Source of the DNA: Nostoc flagelliforme FACHB-838
GTDB taxonomy: Bacteria > Cyanobacteriota > Cyanobacteriia > Cyanobacteriales > Nostocaceae
Direction: 5' to 3'
Assembly: GCF_014698065.1 (NCBI RefSeq)
Contig: NZ_JACJSI010000059.1
Span: forward strand, 1-42,932
Length of the DNA stretch: 42,932 bases
Position numbers and translations under genes: made by a program
The notes under the pieces: generated by a model
What the model was told of the DNA's origin: nothing
The model's database searches: none
What the model saw: the letters and a program-made list of their open reading frames with translations, nothing else
Part shown: positions 34,114-42,932 of the stretch, piece by piece
Layout of the letters: every line of letters starts with the position of its first letter
Position numbering within the stretch: the stretch's first letter is position 1

Positions 34114-35666
34114 GATGCTAATACCTCCGATGCTCCAGTTGCATAGTGCATAATCTTTTCTTGGGTGATTTCTTGGCCAAGACTGCCATCCAGTTCGCCT
34201 ACCAGTTGTCCTTCTCGCATCACCAAGACGCGATCGCTCATGCCGACAATCTCCGCTAGTTCACTGGAAACCATTAAAATAGCTACACCTTGCGCTGCCA
34301 ATTCGCTCATAATTCGGTAAATTTCACTTTTGGCACCGATATCTACGCCCCGTGTTGGCTCATCTAACATTAATACTCTCGGTTTAATGGCTAACCAACG
34401 CGCTAGCAGTAGCTTCTGCTGATTACCACCAGAAAGATCCACTGCTCTAATTTCCAAATTGGCCAGGCGGATATTAAAGTTTTCCACCGCCTCTGTTGAC
34501 AGCCGATTCACTGAACTCCAGTTAACAATTCCAGCTTTGGCATCTTGTTTGAGTGTGTTGATGGCAATATTCTTACGGGCGCTCATCTCCAGAAATAAAC
34601 CTTGGTCTTTGCGGTCTTCTGGGACGTAGCCAATTCCCGCTGCAATGGCATCACTGGGCGTATTAATTTCCAGTTTTTTGCCATTCAAGAATACTTCACC
34701 ACTGGCCTTGCGGTCTGCACCAAAAATCAGCCGGGATAGTTCTGTGCGTCCTGCACCAACCAACCCCGCTAAACCGACTATTTCTCCAGCATGAACTTTC
34801 AAACTAGCCGGCTCAATTTTCTTACGGGCATCGCTCATATTTCTGACTTCCAGCACGACTGGGCCAGGATTCGTTTGCCGTTGATGTTCATAAAAGTCTT
34901 GCATGGAGCGACCAACCATCATCTGCACTAATCGCTGGGGAGAAATTTCACTGCGTGTCAGGCTGCCAATATATTGACCATCACGCAGCACACTAATTCG
35001 GTCAGCTAAGGCATAGATTTCTTCCATCCGATGGCTGATGTAAATAATGGCAATGCCATCACGCCGCAGTTTGCGAATTACCTCAAACAAATGCTCACTC
35101 TCGCGGTCAGATAGGGCTGCTGTTGGCTCATCCATCACCAAAACGCGGCTTTTGTCCTTCAGCGCCCTGGCAATTTCTACTTGCTGTTGTTCTGCGATCG
35201 ATAATGTCCCAACTATAGTCTGGGCGGTAAAATTGGCTCCAAGGCTTTCTAGCACTTGCTCTGCTTCCAATTGCATCCCTTTGCGGTCTAAAAACTGACC
35301 TCGCCGCAACTCAGTACCCATAAACATATTTTCGGCAACAGTTAAATTCGGTGCAACATTCAGTTCTTGATAAATGAGATTAATACCCGCCTTGCGTGCT
35401 GTCGCCGGATCAGTAATTTTCAAGGGTTGACCATTGATGCGAATTTCTCCTTCATCGGCAATGTAAGCCCCAGCCAGGATTTTCATCAATGTGCTTTTGC
35501 CTGCTCCGTTTTCACCCATGAGGGCGTGAACTTCTCCCGGATAAATCGTCAAATTAACATTTTGAAGCGCAGGTACACCATGAAATCGTTTTGTAATCCC
35601 TTGCATTTCTAACACCGGGGTGCTGGTTGGTGCATCAGGAAATGAAGTTTCAATATTTGTTGTCAT
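34110..35666 (-). CDS. frtB: Fructose-type sugar ABC transporter ATPase (two nucleotide-binding domains)
   Basis: 518 residues from the ATG at 35664-35666 (MTTNIETSF...); an in-frame ATG 57 bases upstream would add 19 residues that look non-coding. First domain: Walker A MGENGAGKST, VMDEPTAALSDRE. Second domain: GLVGAGRTE (degenerate Walker A, usual for CUT2), LSGGNQQKLLLARWLAI and MLDEPTRGVDIGAK. It energises FrtC and is translated with it. Upstream lies 640 bases without a gene before frtA, which is unusual because frtA is normally close by. Confidence 0.87.
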   Translation of the reverse strand: MTTNIETSFPDAPTSTPVLEMQGITKRFHGVPALQNVNLTIYPGEVHALMGENGAGKSTLMKILAGAYIADEGEIRINGQPLKITDPATARKAGINLIYQELNVAPNLTVAENMFMGTELRRGQFLDRKGMQLEAEQVLESLGANFTAQTIVGTLSIAEQQQVEIARALKDKSRVLVMDEPTAALSDRESEHLFEVIRKLRRDGIAIIYISHRMEEIYALADRISVLRDGQYIGSLTRSEISPQRLVQMMVGRSMQDFYEHQRQTNPGPVVLEVRNMSDARKKIEPASLKVHAGEIVGLAGLVGAGRTELSRLIFGADRKASGEVFLNGKKLEINTPSDAIAAGIGYVPEDRKDQGLFLEMSARKNIAINTLKQDAKAGIVNWSSVNRLSTEAVENFNIRLANLEIRAVDLSGGNQQKLLLARWLAIKPRVLMLDEPTRGVDIGAKSEIYRIMSELAAQGVAILMVSSELAEIVGMSDRVLVMREGQLVGELDGSLGQEITQEKIMHYATGASEVLAS

Positions 35667-36307
35667 GAGCAGAACCTGTAAAAAAAATTTAAAAATTGGG
35701 TAGGCGCAGCCCACCGTAGGCATCGTGAGTTAGGAATTAATTAACTTAGGTATTTCCAAGAAATAAATTATTCAAGAAAATGAACCAATAGAAAGATGAT
35801 TGTTGTCCGAGAATGATATTTTTGGATGTTTTTTAATCTGGTAATCCCTTATATCTCATGTGAAATTAAATTTATCGCAAAACCATTTTTTAAAAATCCA
35901 CCACTAGCTTAAAAATAGGGAGCAGGAAAAAGATATTTTCATTTTCATACTTCGTTTTTAACGTTAGTTAATTGCTATTCTTCGGTGATTTCTGAGTACT
36001 AAAAATTGACGATCAAATTGGTCGCTAATGTACATAACTAGCGATTTTCTCGTTCCTATGCAAAGCATCAAAATGCATTCATTTTGGCTGCTGACTCAAT
36101 ATCTTACTGGAGGTAGCAAACCATAATTAACCATTCCTATACTCTATATGGGAACGAGATATCTCTTTTGATAAATTCTGATATTCAGAACTTTTCAGAA
36201 ATGTGCATATATACATCATCGGTATCTGTAAAAACTCTGTCAATGCATCAAAAGACTTAATTTAGATTAGACATAATTTTCAATGACAAATTCACAATTT
36301 TTATTAT
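35667..36307. other. AT-rich intergenic stretch between frtA and frtB
   Basis: About 640 bases. Contains the stretch GTAGGCGCAGCCCACCGTAG (35700-35719), a repeat motif common in Nostoc, just before the frtB start. No gene or clear regulatory site could be named; the gap suggests that frtBC may have its own promoter. Confidence 0.45.
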
Positions 36308-37336
36308 TTACCAGCCTTTTTCTGTGCTGACATTATCTTTTGTGATCAGCTTGACTGGAATCAAAATGGTAGGTGACTTAGGTTGTTTCCCATTTAAGAT
36401 GTCGTTGCCAACCTGAACTGCTTTTTGGGCCATTCCTCGTGGATTTTGAGTAGCAGTCGCGGCATATAAACCATCTTTAGCTGCGATCGCAGTGATTGCT
36501 TCTGGCGCACCATCAACGCCTACAATAAAGAAATCTTTACGTTTTGCTTGGTTAGCTGCTAGTTCTGCGCCTACTCCACTCGGATCATTGATGGCAAAAA
36601 CAGCATCAATTTTCGGAAAGGTTGTAAGTAAATCAGTCATAACTCTGAGTCCTCCATCCCGGCTACCATCTGCATTCTGGTTTTTAGAGAGTATTTTGAT
36701 ATCGGGATATTTAGACAATACATTCTCGCAGCCATTAACTCGCTGAATTACCGAGTCCACTGGCGGGCCGTTAACTATTACTACATTACCTTTACCTTTA
36801 AGACGGTCAGCAATATATTTGCAACTAACTTCTCCAGCTTGGATATTATTAGTCGTAATTGTGGCATCTACACCTCCTTCTGCACCTGTATCTACCGCAA
36901 TGACAATACTTCCTGCTTTTTTTGCTCTTTCAACTATTGGTCTAATTCCACTTTTATCAGCAGCATTCAAAACAATAATGTCAGTTTTGGCAGCAGTGAA
37001 ATTTTCAATTTGATTGGCTTGTTGGTTGAGGTCATAGGCACTGGAAGCTACAATAACATTGACATCTTCTCCGCCAATTCTTTTAGCTTCTGCCTCAACT
37101 GCTTGTCCCATGAGAACGAAGAAGGGATTACTTAAATCACCAACGGTAAAGGCAACTGATCGTAATTTGGAATCCTCTGTGGCAGTCTTACTCTCTGCAC
37201 TAGTGTTAATAGCAGTGTTGCTATTCGGAGAACCATTTGTACAGCCAACAAGACTGCCACCGATGATACTTAGTATGCTAGCTGCGATTACGCGTAACAT
37301 AACAGCAGAGGTAAACGCTATCTTTTTCACATTCAT
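36308..37336 (-). CDS. frtA: Fructose-type sugar-binding lipoprotein
   Basis: 342 residues from the ATG at 37334-37336, chosen because an AGGAG ribosome site is 4 bases upstream; an in-frame ATG at 37366 would add 10 residues. A signal peptide ends in the lipobox LVGC. The mature protein is a type I periplasmic sugar-binding protein: VAFTVGDLSNPFF, IIVLNAADKSGIRP, VIAVDTGAEGG, VIVNGPPVDSVIQRVNG, VFAINDPSGVGAE and IVGVDGAPEA. It brings sugar to FrtBC. A wrecked second copy lies directly upstream (37447-37720). Confidence 0.87.
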   Translation of the reverse strand: MNVKKIAFTSAVMLRVIAASILSIIGGSLVGCTNGSPNSNTAINTSAESKTATEDSKLRSVAFTVGDLSNPFFVLMGQAVEAEAKRIGGEDVNVIVASSAYDLNQQANQIENFTAAKTDIIVLNAADKSGIRPIVERAKKAGSIVIAVDTGAEGGVDATITTNNIQAGEVSCKYIADRLKGKGNVVIVNGPPVDSVIQRVNGCENVLSKYPDIKILSKNQNADGSRDGGLRVMTDLLTTFPKIDAVFAINDPSGVGAELAANQAKRKDFFIVGVDGAPEAITAIAAKDGLYAATATQNPRGMAQKAVQVGNDILNGKQPKSPTILIPVKLITKDNVSTEKGW

Positions 37337-37446
37337 ATATCTCCTAAAAGCCATTTTTACATACACCAGATTTGGAACCTATATATTTTGTAAACCTCAC
37401 GTATCAAACTTTTTATGTGTGTTTGAATGACAAACTACCAGCCTTG

Positions 37447-37720
37447 TTAACTGTTGAGGTTCTCTCTAGTAAACAAGCTGGCTGGAATCACAATGTCGGG
37501 TAAATCAGGTTTTTTGCCTTGGATGATATAGCGGTTCTCGTTTACGTGAGGTACACCCGTAGGGGCACGGCACTGCCGTGCCCCTACACCTTGCAATATA
37601 ATCTTGTACCGCATCTGAATGGGAACCGCTATATCGTTGCCAATCTGAACCGCTTTTTGAGCAGCAGTTGCAGCAAATTCAAAAATAACATGACTTTTTG
37701 CTGAAATTACTTCTGTAGGG
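37447..37720 (-). pseudogene. Second frtA copy, C-terminal remnant split by a MITE
   Basis: Reading the minus strand and skipping 37529-37633, the sequence gives AATAAQKAVQIGND, then IIQGKKPDLPDIVIPASLFT and RENLNS before a stop at 37447-37449. This matches the end of FrtA (AQKAVQVGNDILNGKQP...). Upstream the match fades (EVISAKSH). It is the tail of a duplicate binding-protein gene that has lost most of its length and was later hit by a palindromic element. Confidence 0.8.
37529..37631. mobile_element. 103-bp MITE inserted at a TA in the frtA remnant
   Basis: Ends TAGCGGTTCTC and GGGAACCGCTA are inverse apart from one base. TA at 37527-37528 and at 37632-37633 flanks it. Restoring one TA joins GGCAACGAT to ATC ATC CAA, which rebuilds the FrtA frame (GNDII), so the insertion point and target duplication are visible. 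Its interior has the hairpin GTAGGGGCACGGCA / TGCCGTGCCCCTAC. Confidence 0.85.
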
Positions 37721-38369
37721 TTAGACTGAAAACAGCTTTTAACTTAAACTTCCAAAAATTAGTTTTATTAACCTTAAAAATCTTCATTTTCCTTGACTTT
37801 TTTCATCTTATCTCGCTGAAACGCCAAAACTAATTTTATTTATCGAACTTTACAAAAATAGAAGCTTTTCAATCTCCTTAATATAAGCAAAAGTCTTCAT
37901 TTCAAAGCATTTGCATAAATCAGCATATTCAATATTCATGGCTATGTGAAAAAAATTAATATTTCTCAATCGATTTATTCAGCAAATAGACTATTACTAA
38001 AGAAGTATTCGGTTTTAAGTAATTGTTATTTTTTGGCAAATGTCAACACCTTTTAGTTAGATGTTTAAAGTTAAAATCATACCTTTATGGATAGAAGATC
38101 CGCAATTTTAACTCCTATCTCATATACTTTTATGTAGTTTAAAAATTTAATGTTACAGCTAAATATTTATGGGTTGAGGAACGAAGCCCAATATTTTTGG
38201 GTATTTGTTGGGTTTCACTTCCCTACGGGACGCTGTTCGCGTTCGTTCAACCCAACTATTATCCTTAAACCCAAGCGTATTTGTGTATGATTTACTCAAT
38301 CAAGTGTTTTGTCTGATCTACTTGGTTCCAAAGTGATTAATTTGAATCTTAACCTTTGTTACTAATTAG
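37721..38369. other. AT-rich intergenic stretch with a palindromic repeat
   Basis: About 650 bases between the frtA remnant and gluconokinase. From 38171 to about 38260 there is a palindromic repeat with GGGTTGAGGAACGAAGCCC at the left and GTTCGTTCAACCC at the right, related to the stretch at 3051-3081. No gene recognised. Confidence 0.5.
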
Positions 38370-38870
38370 CTAAATTTCCAAAACTGTTCTAATGTTTTGG
38401 ACAATTATCTGGGGTGGCTGTGCAACATCTATAGATATGGTATCTAATGGTTCTTCAAGAGTATAAAACTGGCTGCTGAGAAGTTCTTCACCCATGTAAT
38501 GATTGCTGCGCTCTTGCAACCGCTTTTGAATCAACTCATAAGACCCTTTGAGGTAAACTAGCTTGATGCGTTCGCTATCCAATACCAAAAATTGCCGATA
38601 GCTATTCTTTAAAGCCGAACATGCCAGCACTACATTTTTACTTTCTTGCAACCAATGCTTTATGGCTGTTTGCAAATCTTGCAACCAAGGTATCCTATCA
38701 GCTTCACTCAGAGGGATACCGCGCCGCATTTTGTCAATATTTTCTGGGGAGTGAAAAGTATCAGCGTCGCTAAACTCCCACGATAACGAGTCTGCTAGCA
38801 GTTTTCCTATGGTGGTTTTACCAGAACCCGACACACCCATTACGATAATAATCATTGACTGCTGAATCAT
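38370..38870 (-). CDS. gntK: Gluconokinase (thermoresistant type)
   Basis: Phosphorylates gluconate to 6-phosphogluconate, feeding the oxidative pentose phosphate pathway. 166 residues, close to the usual 165-175. P-loop GVSGSGKTT at 12-20, DADTFHSPENIDKMRRGIPL with the substrate-binding HSPENIDKM, DRIPWLQDL, VLACSALKNSYR, and a late QFYTLEEP. All are standard for the GntK family. An alternative start five codons in (MIIIVMG) is possible. It lies beside the sugar uptake set in the same direction, which supports a role in sugar catabolism, though other genes of gluconate formation are absent here. Confidence 0.9.
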   Translation of the reverse strand: MIQQSMIIIVMGVSGSGKTTIGKLLADSLSWEFSDADTFHSPENIDKMRRGIPLSEADRIPWLQDLQTAIKHWLQESKNVVLACSALKNSYRQFLVLDSERIKLVYLKGSYELIQKRLQERSNHYMGEELLSSQFYTLEEPLDTISIDVAQPPQIIVQNIRTVLEI

Positions 38871-39127
38871 ATTTTTATTAAGAAAAGTTAAAATAATTCC
38901 TAATTTGTTAGGAATTACGCAAAATATCTTTCAAACTCTGATTTCTCCGTGTACTCTGTGCCTCTGCGGTTCGTTATTCCGTAACTCGTGCGTAAGTCCT
39001 ATTTGTAATTATGGACGGTGATATAAATCATCGGCAGCGATCGCAATTGCAAGTTAAGATTTTACACTTCGCGCTATTCTTGATAAAACATCAGCGAATC
39101 AGTTTATTGCGGCGAACACAAAAAAGC

Positions 39128-39763
39128 ATGGGTGGCAAATTAATCGTATTTGAAGGGGTGGAAGGCTGTGGCAAAACCAGCCAAATGCAGCTTTGTTCTA
39201 AGTGGTTGGAAAATCTAGGGGTTTCTGTAGTGGTAACTCGTGAACCAGGAGGAACAGAGTTAGGTTCACATCTTCGTCGCTTGCTACTAGAAAAGGCAGA
39301 GGATAAACCAGTTGCTGAAGTCACAGAACTTTTGTTGTATGCTGCTGACCGATCGCAACACGTTGAACAAGAACTTAAACCAAATCTTGCCGCCGGAAAA
39401 TATATTTTATGCGATCGCTACACTGACTCTACCATTGCTTACCAAGGATATGGTCGAGGTCTTAACATGAGTTTAATCAATCAGCTTAACTATATTGCGA
39501 CTGGTGGTTTAGAGAGCGATTTAACTATTTGGCTAGATGTTGATGTTGAAGTAGGACTGTCCCGCAAACTCTTAGATAAAGTAGGACTAGACCGCATTGA
39601 ACAGGAGACAATCGCTTTTCATCGGCGTGTTCAACAAGGATACGCACATTTAGCAGCATCTCATCCCTCACGAATTGTCCGGGTAGATGGCAGCTTGAGT
39701 CAAGAAGCTATACAACAGGTAATTCAAGAAATTTTGCGCGTACACCTAAAGGAGTTGCCATAG
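39128..39763 (+). CDS. tmk: Thymidylate kinase
   Basis: Phosphorylates dTMP to dTDP for DNA synthesis. 211 residues from the ATG at 39128 (MGGKLIVFEGVEG...). An upstream in-frame ATG at 39011 would add 39 residues that do not belong to the family. P-loop GVEGCGKTS at 10-18, the REPGGT motif, RYTDSTIAYQGYGRG with the DRY signature, and a lid-region RLSRKLLDK-like stretch. Length is normal. It stands alone, followed by a repeat-rich 137-base gap before recJ. Confidence 0.93.
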   Translation: MGGKLIVFEGVEGCGKTSQMQLCSKWLENLGVSVVVTREPGGTELGSHLRRLLLEKAEDKPVAEVTELLLYAADRSQHVEQELKPNLAAGKYILCDRYTDSTIAYQGYGRGLNMSLINQLNYIATGGLESDLTIWLDVDVEVGLSRKLLDKVGLDRIEQETIAFHRRVQQGYAHLAASHPSRIVRVDGSLSQEAIQQVIQEILRVHLKELP

Positions 39764-39810
39764 GCATCGCCTCAAATCATACTTAGAATTATTTTGACCA
39801 ACCCTTGTAC

Positions 39811-39830
39811 AGACGCGATTCCTCGCGTCT
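39811..39830. repeat. Hairpin AGACGCG / CGCGTCT
   Basis: A 7-base stem with a 6-base loop, between tmk and recJ. A related GACGCG/CGCGTCT sequence recurs downstream (39850-39870). It is a common dispersed palindrome and may also terminate tmk. Confidence 0.6.
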
Positions 39831-39900
39831 CTCCTAACTCTTATACAGATATCATTCATCGCGTCTCTACGACTAACCCCTAACTCCTAACTTTCTTTGT

Positions 39901-42255
39901 ATGCCAGAACAACAGCAGTGGATTATAACAGCAACCGAACAACCGCCAGAGTGGTTTATCCAAGCAGTGAAACAGCATACACCCGCATCAAGTGGACTGT
40001 ATGCAGCACAATTGTTGTGGCAACGGGGAATTAAAGATCATCAACAATTAACAGCTTTTATCAACTATAAAGGTTATCAACCGAAGAGTCCCTTTGAGTT
40101 TGGGCAAGAAATGCATCTAGCGATCGCCCGGTTGCAACAAGCATATAATGCTAGAGAAAAAATTGCCATTTGGGGAGACTTCGATGCCGATGGCATTACC
40201 GCTACATCTGTACTTTGGGATGGATTGGGACAGTTTTTTGCTCAAAATACCCAGTTAATTTACTATATTCCCAATCGCTTAAAAGAATCCCACGGACTTA
40301 ATCAGCAAGGGATTGATAATTTAGCAAAACAAGGTTGCAAATTAATAGTTACTTGCGACACAGGTAGCACAAATGTTGAAGAAATTATCTATGCAAAACA
40401 GCTAGGCATAGATACAATCATTACAGACCATCACACATTACCCAGCGAACGCCCACCCGTCGCCGCGATTATCAATCCCCGCTATTTGCCAAGAGAACAT
40501 CAGTTATTTAATCTTTCTGGGGTGGCGGTAGCTTATAAGTTGGTGGAAGCGTTATATCAAACCCTGCCTAATATTGCCAAACATCCATTAGAGGATTTAT
40601 TAGATTTAGTTGCAGTTGGATTAATTGCCGACTTAGTGCAGTTGAGTGGAGATTGCCGTTACTTAGCACAGATGGGAATTCAACGACTACAAGAAGATTT
40701 TAAACAGCCACCAGCAGGACGGCGACGGCCAGGGGTAGGGCGATTATTAGAATTGTGCCAGAAAAGTGGCGATCGCCCCACAGATATTTCCTTTGGTTTG
40801 GGCCCAAGAATTAACGCCGTCAGCCGCATCCAAGGTGATGCCAGTTTCTGCGTAGAATTATTAACTAGTCGTGATGTTAAACGTTGTAACGAACTAGCCG
40901 AAGTTACAGAACTCGCCAACGCCCGCCGGAAATCTTTACAAAAAGATGTGCAAGCGCAAGTAGCCCAAAAACTGACTCAGTTAGACTTATCAACTACCAG
41001 CGTCATAGTCTTAGAAGATGCCCAATGGCCTGCGGGTGTTTTGGGCTTAGTCGCCGGACAAGTAGCACAAGAAACAGGCCGCCCGACTATCTTGTTAAGC
41101 ACAGAGGGATTGGCTACTGGGGAAGACTCTTCCCAATCTCTTGCCCGTGGTTCTGCCCGTTCGGTGAATTCTGTAGATTTATACCAATTGGTGAAAGACC
41201 AAGCACATTTGTTGCATCGCTTTGGGGGACATCCCTTTGCAGCAGGTTTGAGTTTGTTAGTGGAGAACATTCCTTTATTTGCAGCGGCGATTAATCAGCA
41301 ACTACGGCTATCTTTGGGTAGTACAACCCTAACGCCAACCGTGCAAGCAGACTTGACGGTGATAGTGGCAGACTTAGGGAAAGAGTTATTTTTGGAATTG
41401 AAACTGCTAGAACCTTGTGGAATGGGTAATCCTGTTCCGAAATTGCTAATTCAAAACTGCTGGTTTGAAAATGCTTGGCATCGCAATCAGCAGGATTGGC
41501 AAGGGAAAAAGGTACAGTATATTAAAACTGAGTTTGACATTCGGGATGATTCCACTAAAAGCGCTTTTCCTGGCTTATGGTGGGGACACTATAAAGATGA
41601 ATTGCCCATAGGAAGGTGTGATTGCATCGCCGAACTAGACTACAACAGCTTCAAAAAACGTTATGAAATCAGATTAATTGCTGTGCGTCCGAGTATTAAC
41701 TCAGCACTCAGTACTCAGTATTCACCGCTCATTTTAGACTGGCGTAAATTTCCGACTCCCCATTCTCTCCCGACTCCCCCAGTTTTGCTTGAAGATTGTC
41801 CCACGAATTGGGATGATTTACGCGCTCTTTTGCGGCGATGTCTAAACACAAATCGCTCTGCATCTGGGCTTGACAATCAGCAACAATTAGCGATCGCTTG
41901 GTCTAAACCCAACTACCAACCACCCAAACAAATTTGGCTGACTCTTGTCGGAATTGCCAAATATCTCAGTCGCACAAATCAACTAGTTACCCGTGTACAA
42001 CTTTTAGAGAAAATCGGCATCAGCGACCAAACTTTACTTGTAGGAATCAAAGCTTTAAAATATTTAGGTTTTACGGTTAAACGACAAGACCGTTATTTGC
42101 AAATCACCTGGAATCCAAGCGATAGTGCAGAAAACGTTGCCGAGGCAGCAGTTGCCCCATTTTTAGCTGCTGTCCGAGAAGAACAATTTCAGCAACAATA
42201 CTTTGCAGAAGTGCCATTATCTACTATTGTTGCGATCGCAGTTTTGCCTGTTTAA
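39901..42255 (+). CDS. recJ: Single-stranded-DNA exonuclease RecJ, long form
   Basis: 5'-3' single-strand exonuclease in recombination and repair. 784 residues, against about 560-600 for typical RecJ. Catalytic motif I is WGDFDADG (91-98), the DHH motif is ITDHHTLPS (174-182), then GLIADLV and, in the DHHA1 domain, FGGHPFAAGLSL. An OB-fold-like part follows. The extra C-terminal 180 residues contain a helix-turn-helix-like stretch (LVTRVQLLEKIGISDQTL) and are seen in cyanobacterial RecJ. No partner gene is next to it. Confidence 0.92.
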   Translation: MPEQQQWIITATEQPPEWFIQAVKQHTPASSGLYAAQLLWQRGIKDHQQLTAFINYKGYQPKSPFEFGQEMHLAIARLQQAYNAREKIAIWGDFDADGITATSVLWDGLGQFFAQNTQLIYYIPNRLKESHGLNQQGIDNLAKQGCKLIVTCDTGSTNVEEIIYAKQLGIDTIITDHHTLPSERPPVAAIINPRYLPREHQLFNLSGVAVAYKLVEALYQTLPNIAKHPLEDLLDLVAVGLIADLVQLSGDCRYLAQMGIQRLQEDFKQPPAGRRRPGVGRLLELCQKSGDRPTDISFGLGPRINAVSRIQGDASFCVELLTSRDVKRCNELAEVTELANARRKSLQKDVQAQVAQKLTQLDLSTTSVIVLEDAQWPAGVLGLVAGQVAQETGRPTILLSTEGLATGEDSSQSLARGSARSVNSVDLYQLVKDQAHLLHRFGGHPFAAGLSLLVENIPLFAAAINQQLRLSLGSTTLTPTVQADLTVIVADLGKELFLELKLLEPCGMGNPVPKLLIQNCWFENAWHRNQQDWQGKKVQYIKTEFDIRDDSTKSAFPGLWWGHYKDELPIGRCDCIAELDYNSFKKRYEIRLIAVRPSINSALSTQYSPLILDWRKFPTPHSLPTPPVLLEDCPTNWDDLRALLRRCLNTNRSASGLDNQQQLAIAWSKPNYQPPKQIWLTLVGIAKYLSRTNQLVTRVQLLEKIGISDQTLLVGIKALKYLGFTVKRQDRYLQITWNPSDSAENVAEAAVAPFLAAVREEQFQQQYFAEVPLSTIVAIAVLPV

Positions 42256-42349
42256 ATTCGCCAAAAAAACTGAAATATGGTTTAGCGCATCTTCATAGAG
42301 AATTGGTATAAGGGGCACAGCACAATAACTTCTATTACAGGAAATACTA

Positions 42350-42535
42350 ATGAACAGCTCAAAAATAATTGCTATTGTTACAGGTGCGATTTCTATCATT
42401 TTAGCGATCGCCTATCTAATTTTAGTCCAATTGCTCGACTACCGGGACATGAAACCCGCCCCCATCAGCCAATTTGACCAAGCACCCGCGATTATTTCTG
42501 TTTTTTCGCAGATTGACAAAATTACCGAAGCGTGA
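42350..42535 (+). CDS. Small membrane protein
   Basis: 61 residues with one hydrophobic segment (IIAIVTGAISIILAIAYLILVQLL, about 5-28) and a polar tail with APAIISVFSQIDKI. No family recognised, but the start ATG and a following hairpin terminator support a real gene. It may be a short subunit or a stress protein; nothing shows which. Confidence 0.6.
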   Translation: MNSSKIIAIVTGAISIILAIAYLILVQLLDYRDMKPAPISQFDQAPAIISVFSQIDKITEA

Positions 42536-42557
42536 ATCACATTTAGTTTGATTGTCG

Positions 42558-42580
42558 AGACGCAAGCTCTTTGCGTCTTT
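42558..42580 (+). terminator. Likely intrinsic terminator
   Basis: Stem AGACGCAA / TTGCGTCT with a 5-base loop, followed by TT and a T-rich stretch. It lies 23 bases after the small membrane protein gene. Confidence 0.6.
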
Positions 42581-42903
42581 TGTCATTTACGTCAATAAGT
42601 AAAAACTCATGATGAATATTGATTAAGCCAACAGTTATTCATAGAGAAAAAACAATGGCTATTATTGATTACTCAAATAGTCTATTCTATAAGATTTATT
42701 TAGAGTAGTTATTTCAAACTTATTTAGATAACTTAATTCCATTTTGACAAAGATAACGGTAAGCTATTTTTAAGAAAGTTAAATAAAGATAAAATTGTCG
42801 ATCAGCGTAGGCGTAGCCCATCGTACACATCGCTGGGTTAACGGGGATCAACGCGAGTTGACTCAAAACCCAAAATTTTTAATAAGAATATAGAGGTAAG
42901 TTA
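42581..42903. other. Intergenic stretch
   Basis: About 320 bases, AT-rich. It contains GGCGTAGCCCATCGTACACATCG (part of the common Nostoc repeat family) at about 42809-42831. No gene recognised. Confidence 0.4.
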
Positions 42904-42932
42904 ATGGCTCAGTTTCTACTTGAGACTGTTTG
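42904..42932 (+). CDS. Start of a gene running off the right edge
   Basis: ATG at 42904 with a GAGG-type ribosome site about 8 bases upstream. It reads MAQFLLETV. This resembles the N-terminus of cyanobacterial NAD(P)H-quinone oxidoreductase subunit F proteins, but nine residues are far too few to be sure. Confidence 0.35.

Noticed and set aside
39011..39127. N-terminal extension of thymidylate kinase
   Set aside because: The 39 extra residues are not part of the family and the internal ATG matches the usual start.

Overview
The window looks like the chromosome of a filamentous, Nostoc-like cyanobacterium. GCGATCGC (HIP1) octamers are scattered throughout. There are many heptamer and 21-bp tandem repeats and small palindromic insertions between genes, several multi-domain GAF and hybrid kinases, and families typical of cyanobacteria (Get3d, DUF2358, TIGR04376-like, PEP-CTERM). 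The sugar genes at 30.5-38.9 kb match, from memory, the frt/glcP/oprB uptake cluster of Nostoc punctiforme and Anabaena variabilis. No rRNA, tRNA or CRISPR array was found.

Layout. (1) 1-3000: start of an IS630-type transposase running off the left edge, phosphoglucomutase, and a PEP-CTERM protein without its signal peptide. (2) 3.1-8.0 kb: a four-gene ABC sugar importer matching E. coli ytfQ-ytfR-ytfT-yjfF (galactofuranose), GC-richer than its surroundings and split between ytfR and ytfT by a 113-bp palindromic element with a 10-bp direct repeat. (3) 8.1-21.5 kb: housekeeping and conserved genes: a membrane protein, an alpha/beta hydrolase, dnaN, a 1283-residue histidine kinase with five GAF-like domains (four bearing a candidate bilin Cys), Get3d, DUF2358, a HupE-like protein that has lost its histidines, and a coiled-coil protein. 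(4) 21.5-22.4 kb: a repeat island with nine 21-bp units inside a perfect inverted repeat, next to a 127-bp MITE. (5) 22.4-30.0 kb: an RsbR-RsbS-RsbT stressosome module followed by a fused ATPase/SpoIIE phosphatase and two hybrid histidine kinases, the first carrying an RsbT-like ATPase domain at its N-terminus. A four-helix-bundle gene bracketed by inverted heptamer arrays sits inside this set. (6) 30.4-38.9 kb, minus strand: gluconokinase, a wrecked second frtA copy, frtA, frtB, frtC, a 21-bp array, glcP, and the C-terminal remnant of an OprB porin next to a second copy of the MITE. (7) 39-42.9 kb: thymidylate kinase, a long RecJ, a small membrane protein, and the first codons of a gene running off the right edge.

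How the parts fit. Two separate carbohydrate ABC importers and one MFS glucose permease suggest an organism able to use external sugars, as symbiotic or facultatively heterotrophic Nostoc do; gluconokinase and phosphoglucomutase would feed products into the oxidative pentose phosphate pathway and glycogen metabolism. The stressosome cluster is the most system-like part: partner switching (RsbR/S/T), a reset phosphatase and two phosphorelay kinases appear to form one signalling unit, with the RsbT-type ATPase fold present in three proteins in a row. Small mobile repeats have remodelled the sugar loci, disrupting frtA2 and spacing apart the ytf operon.
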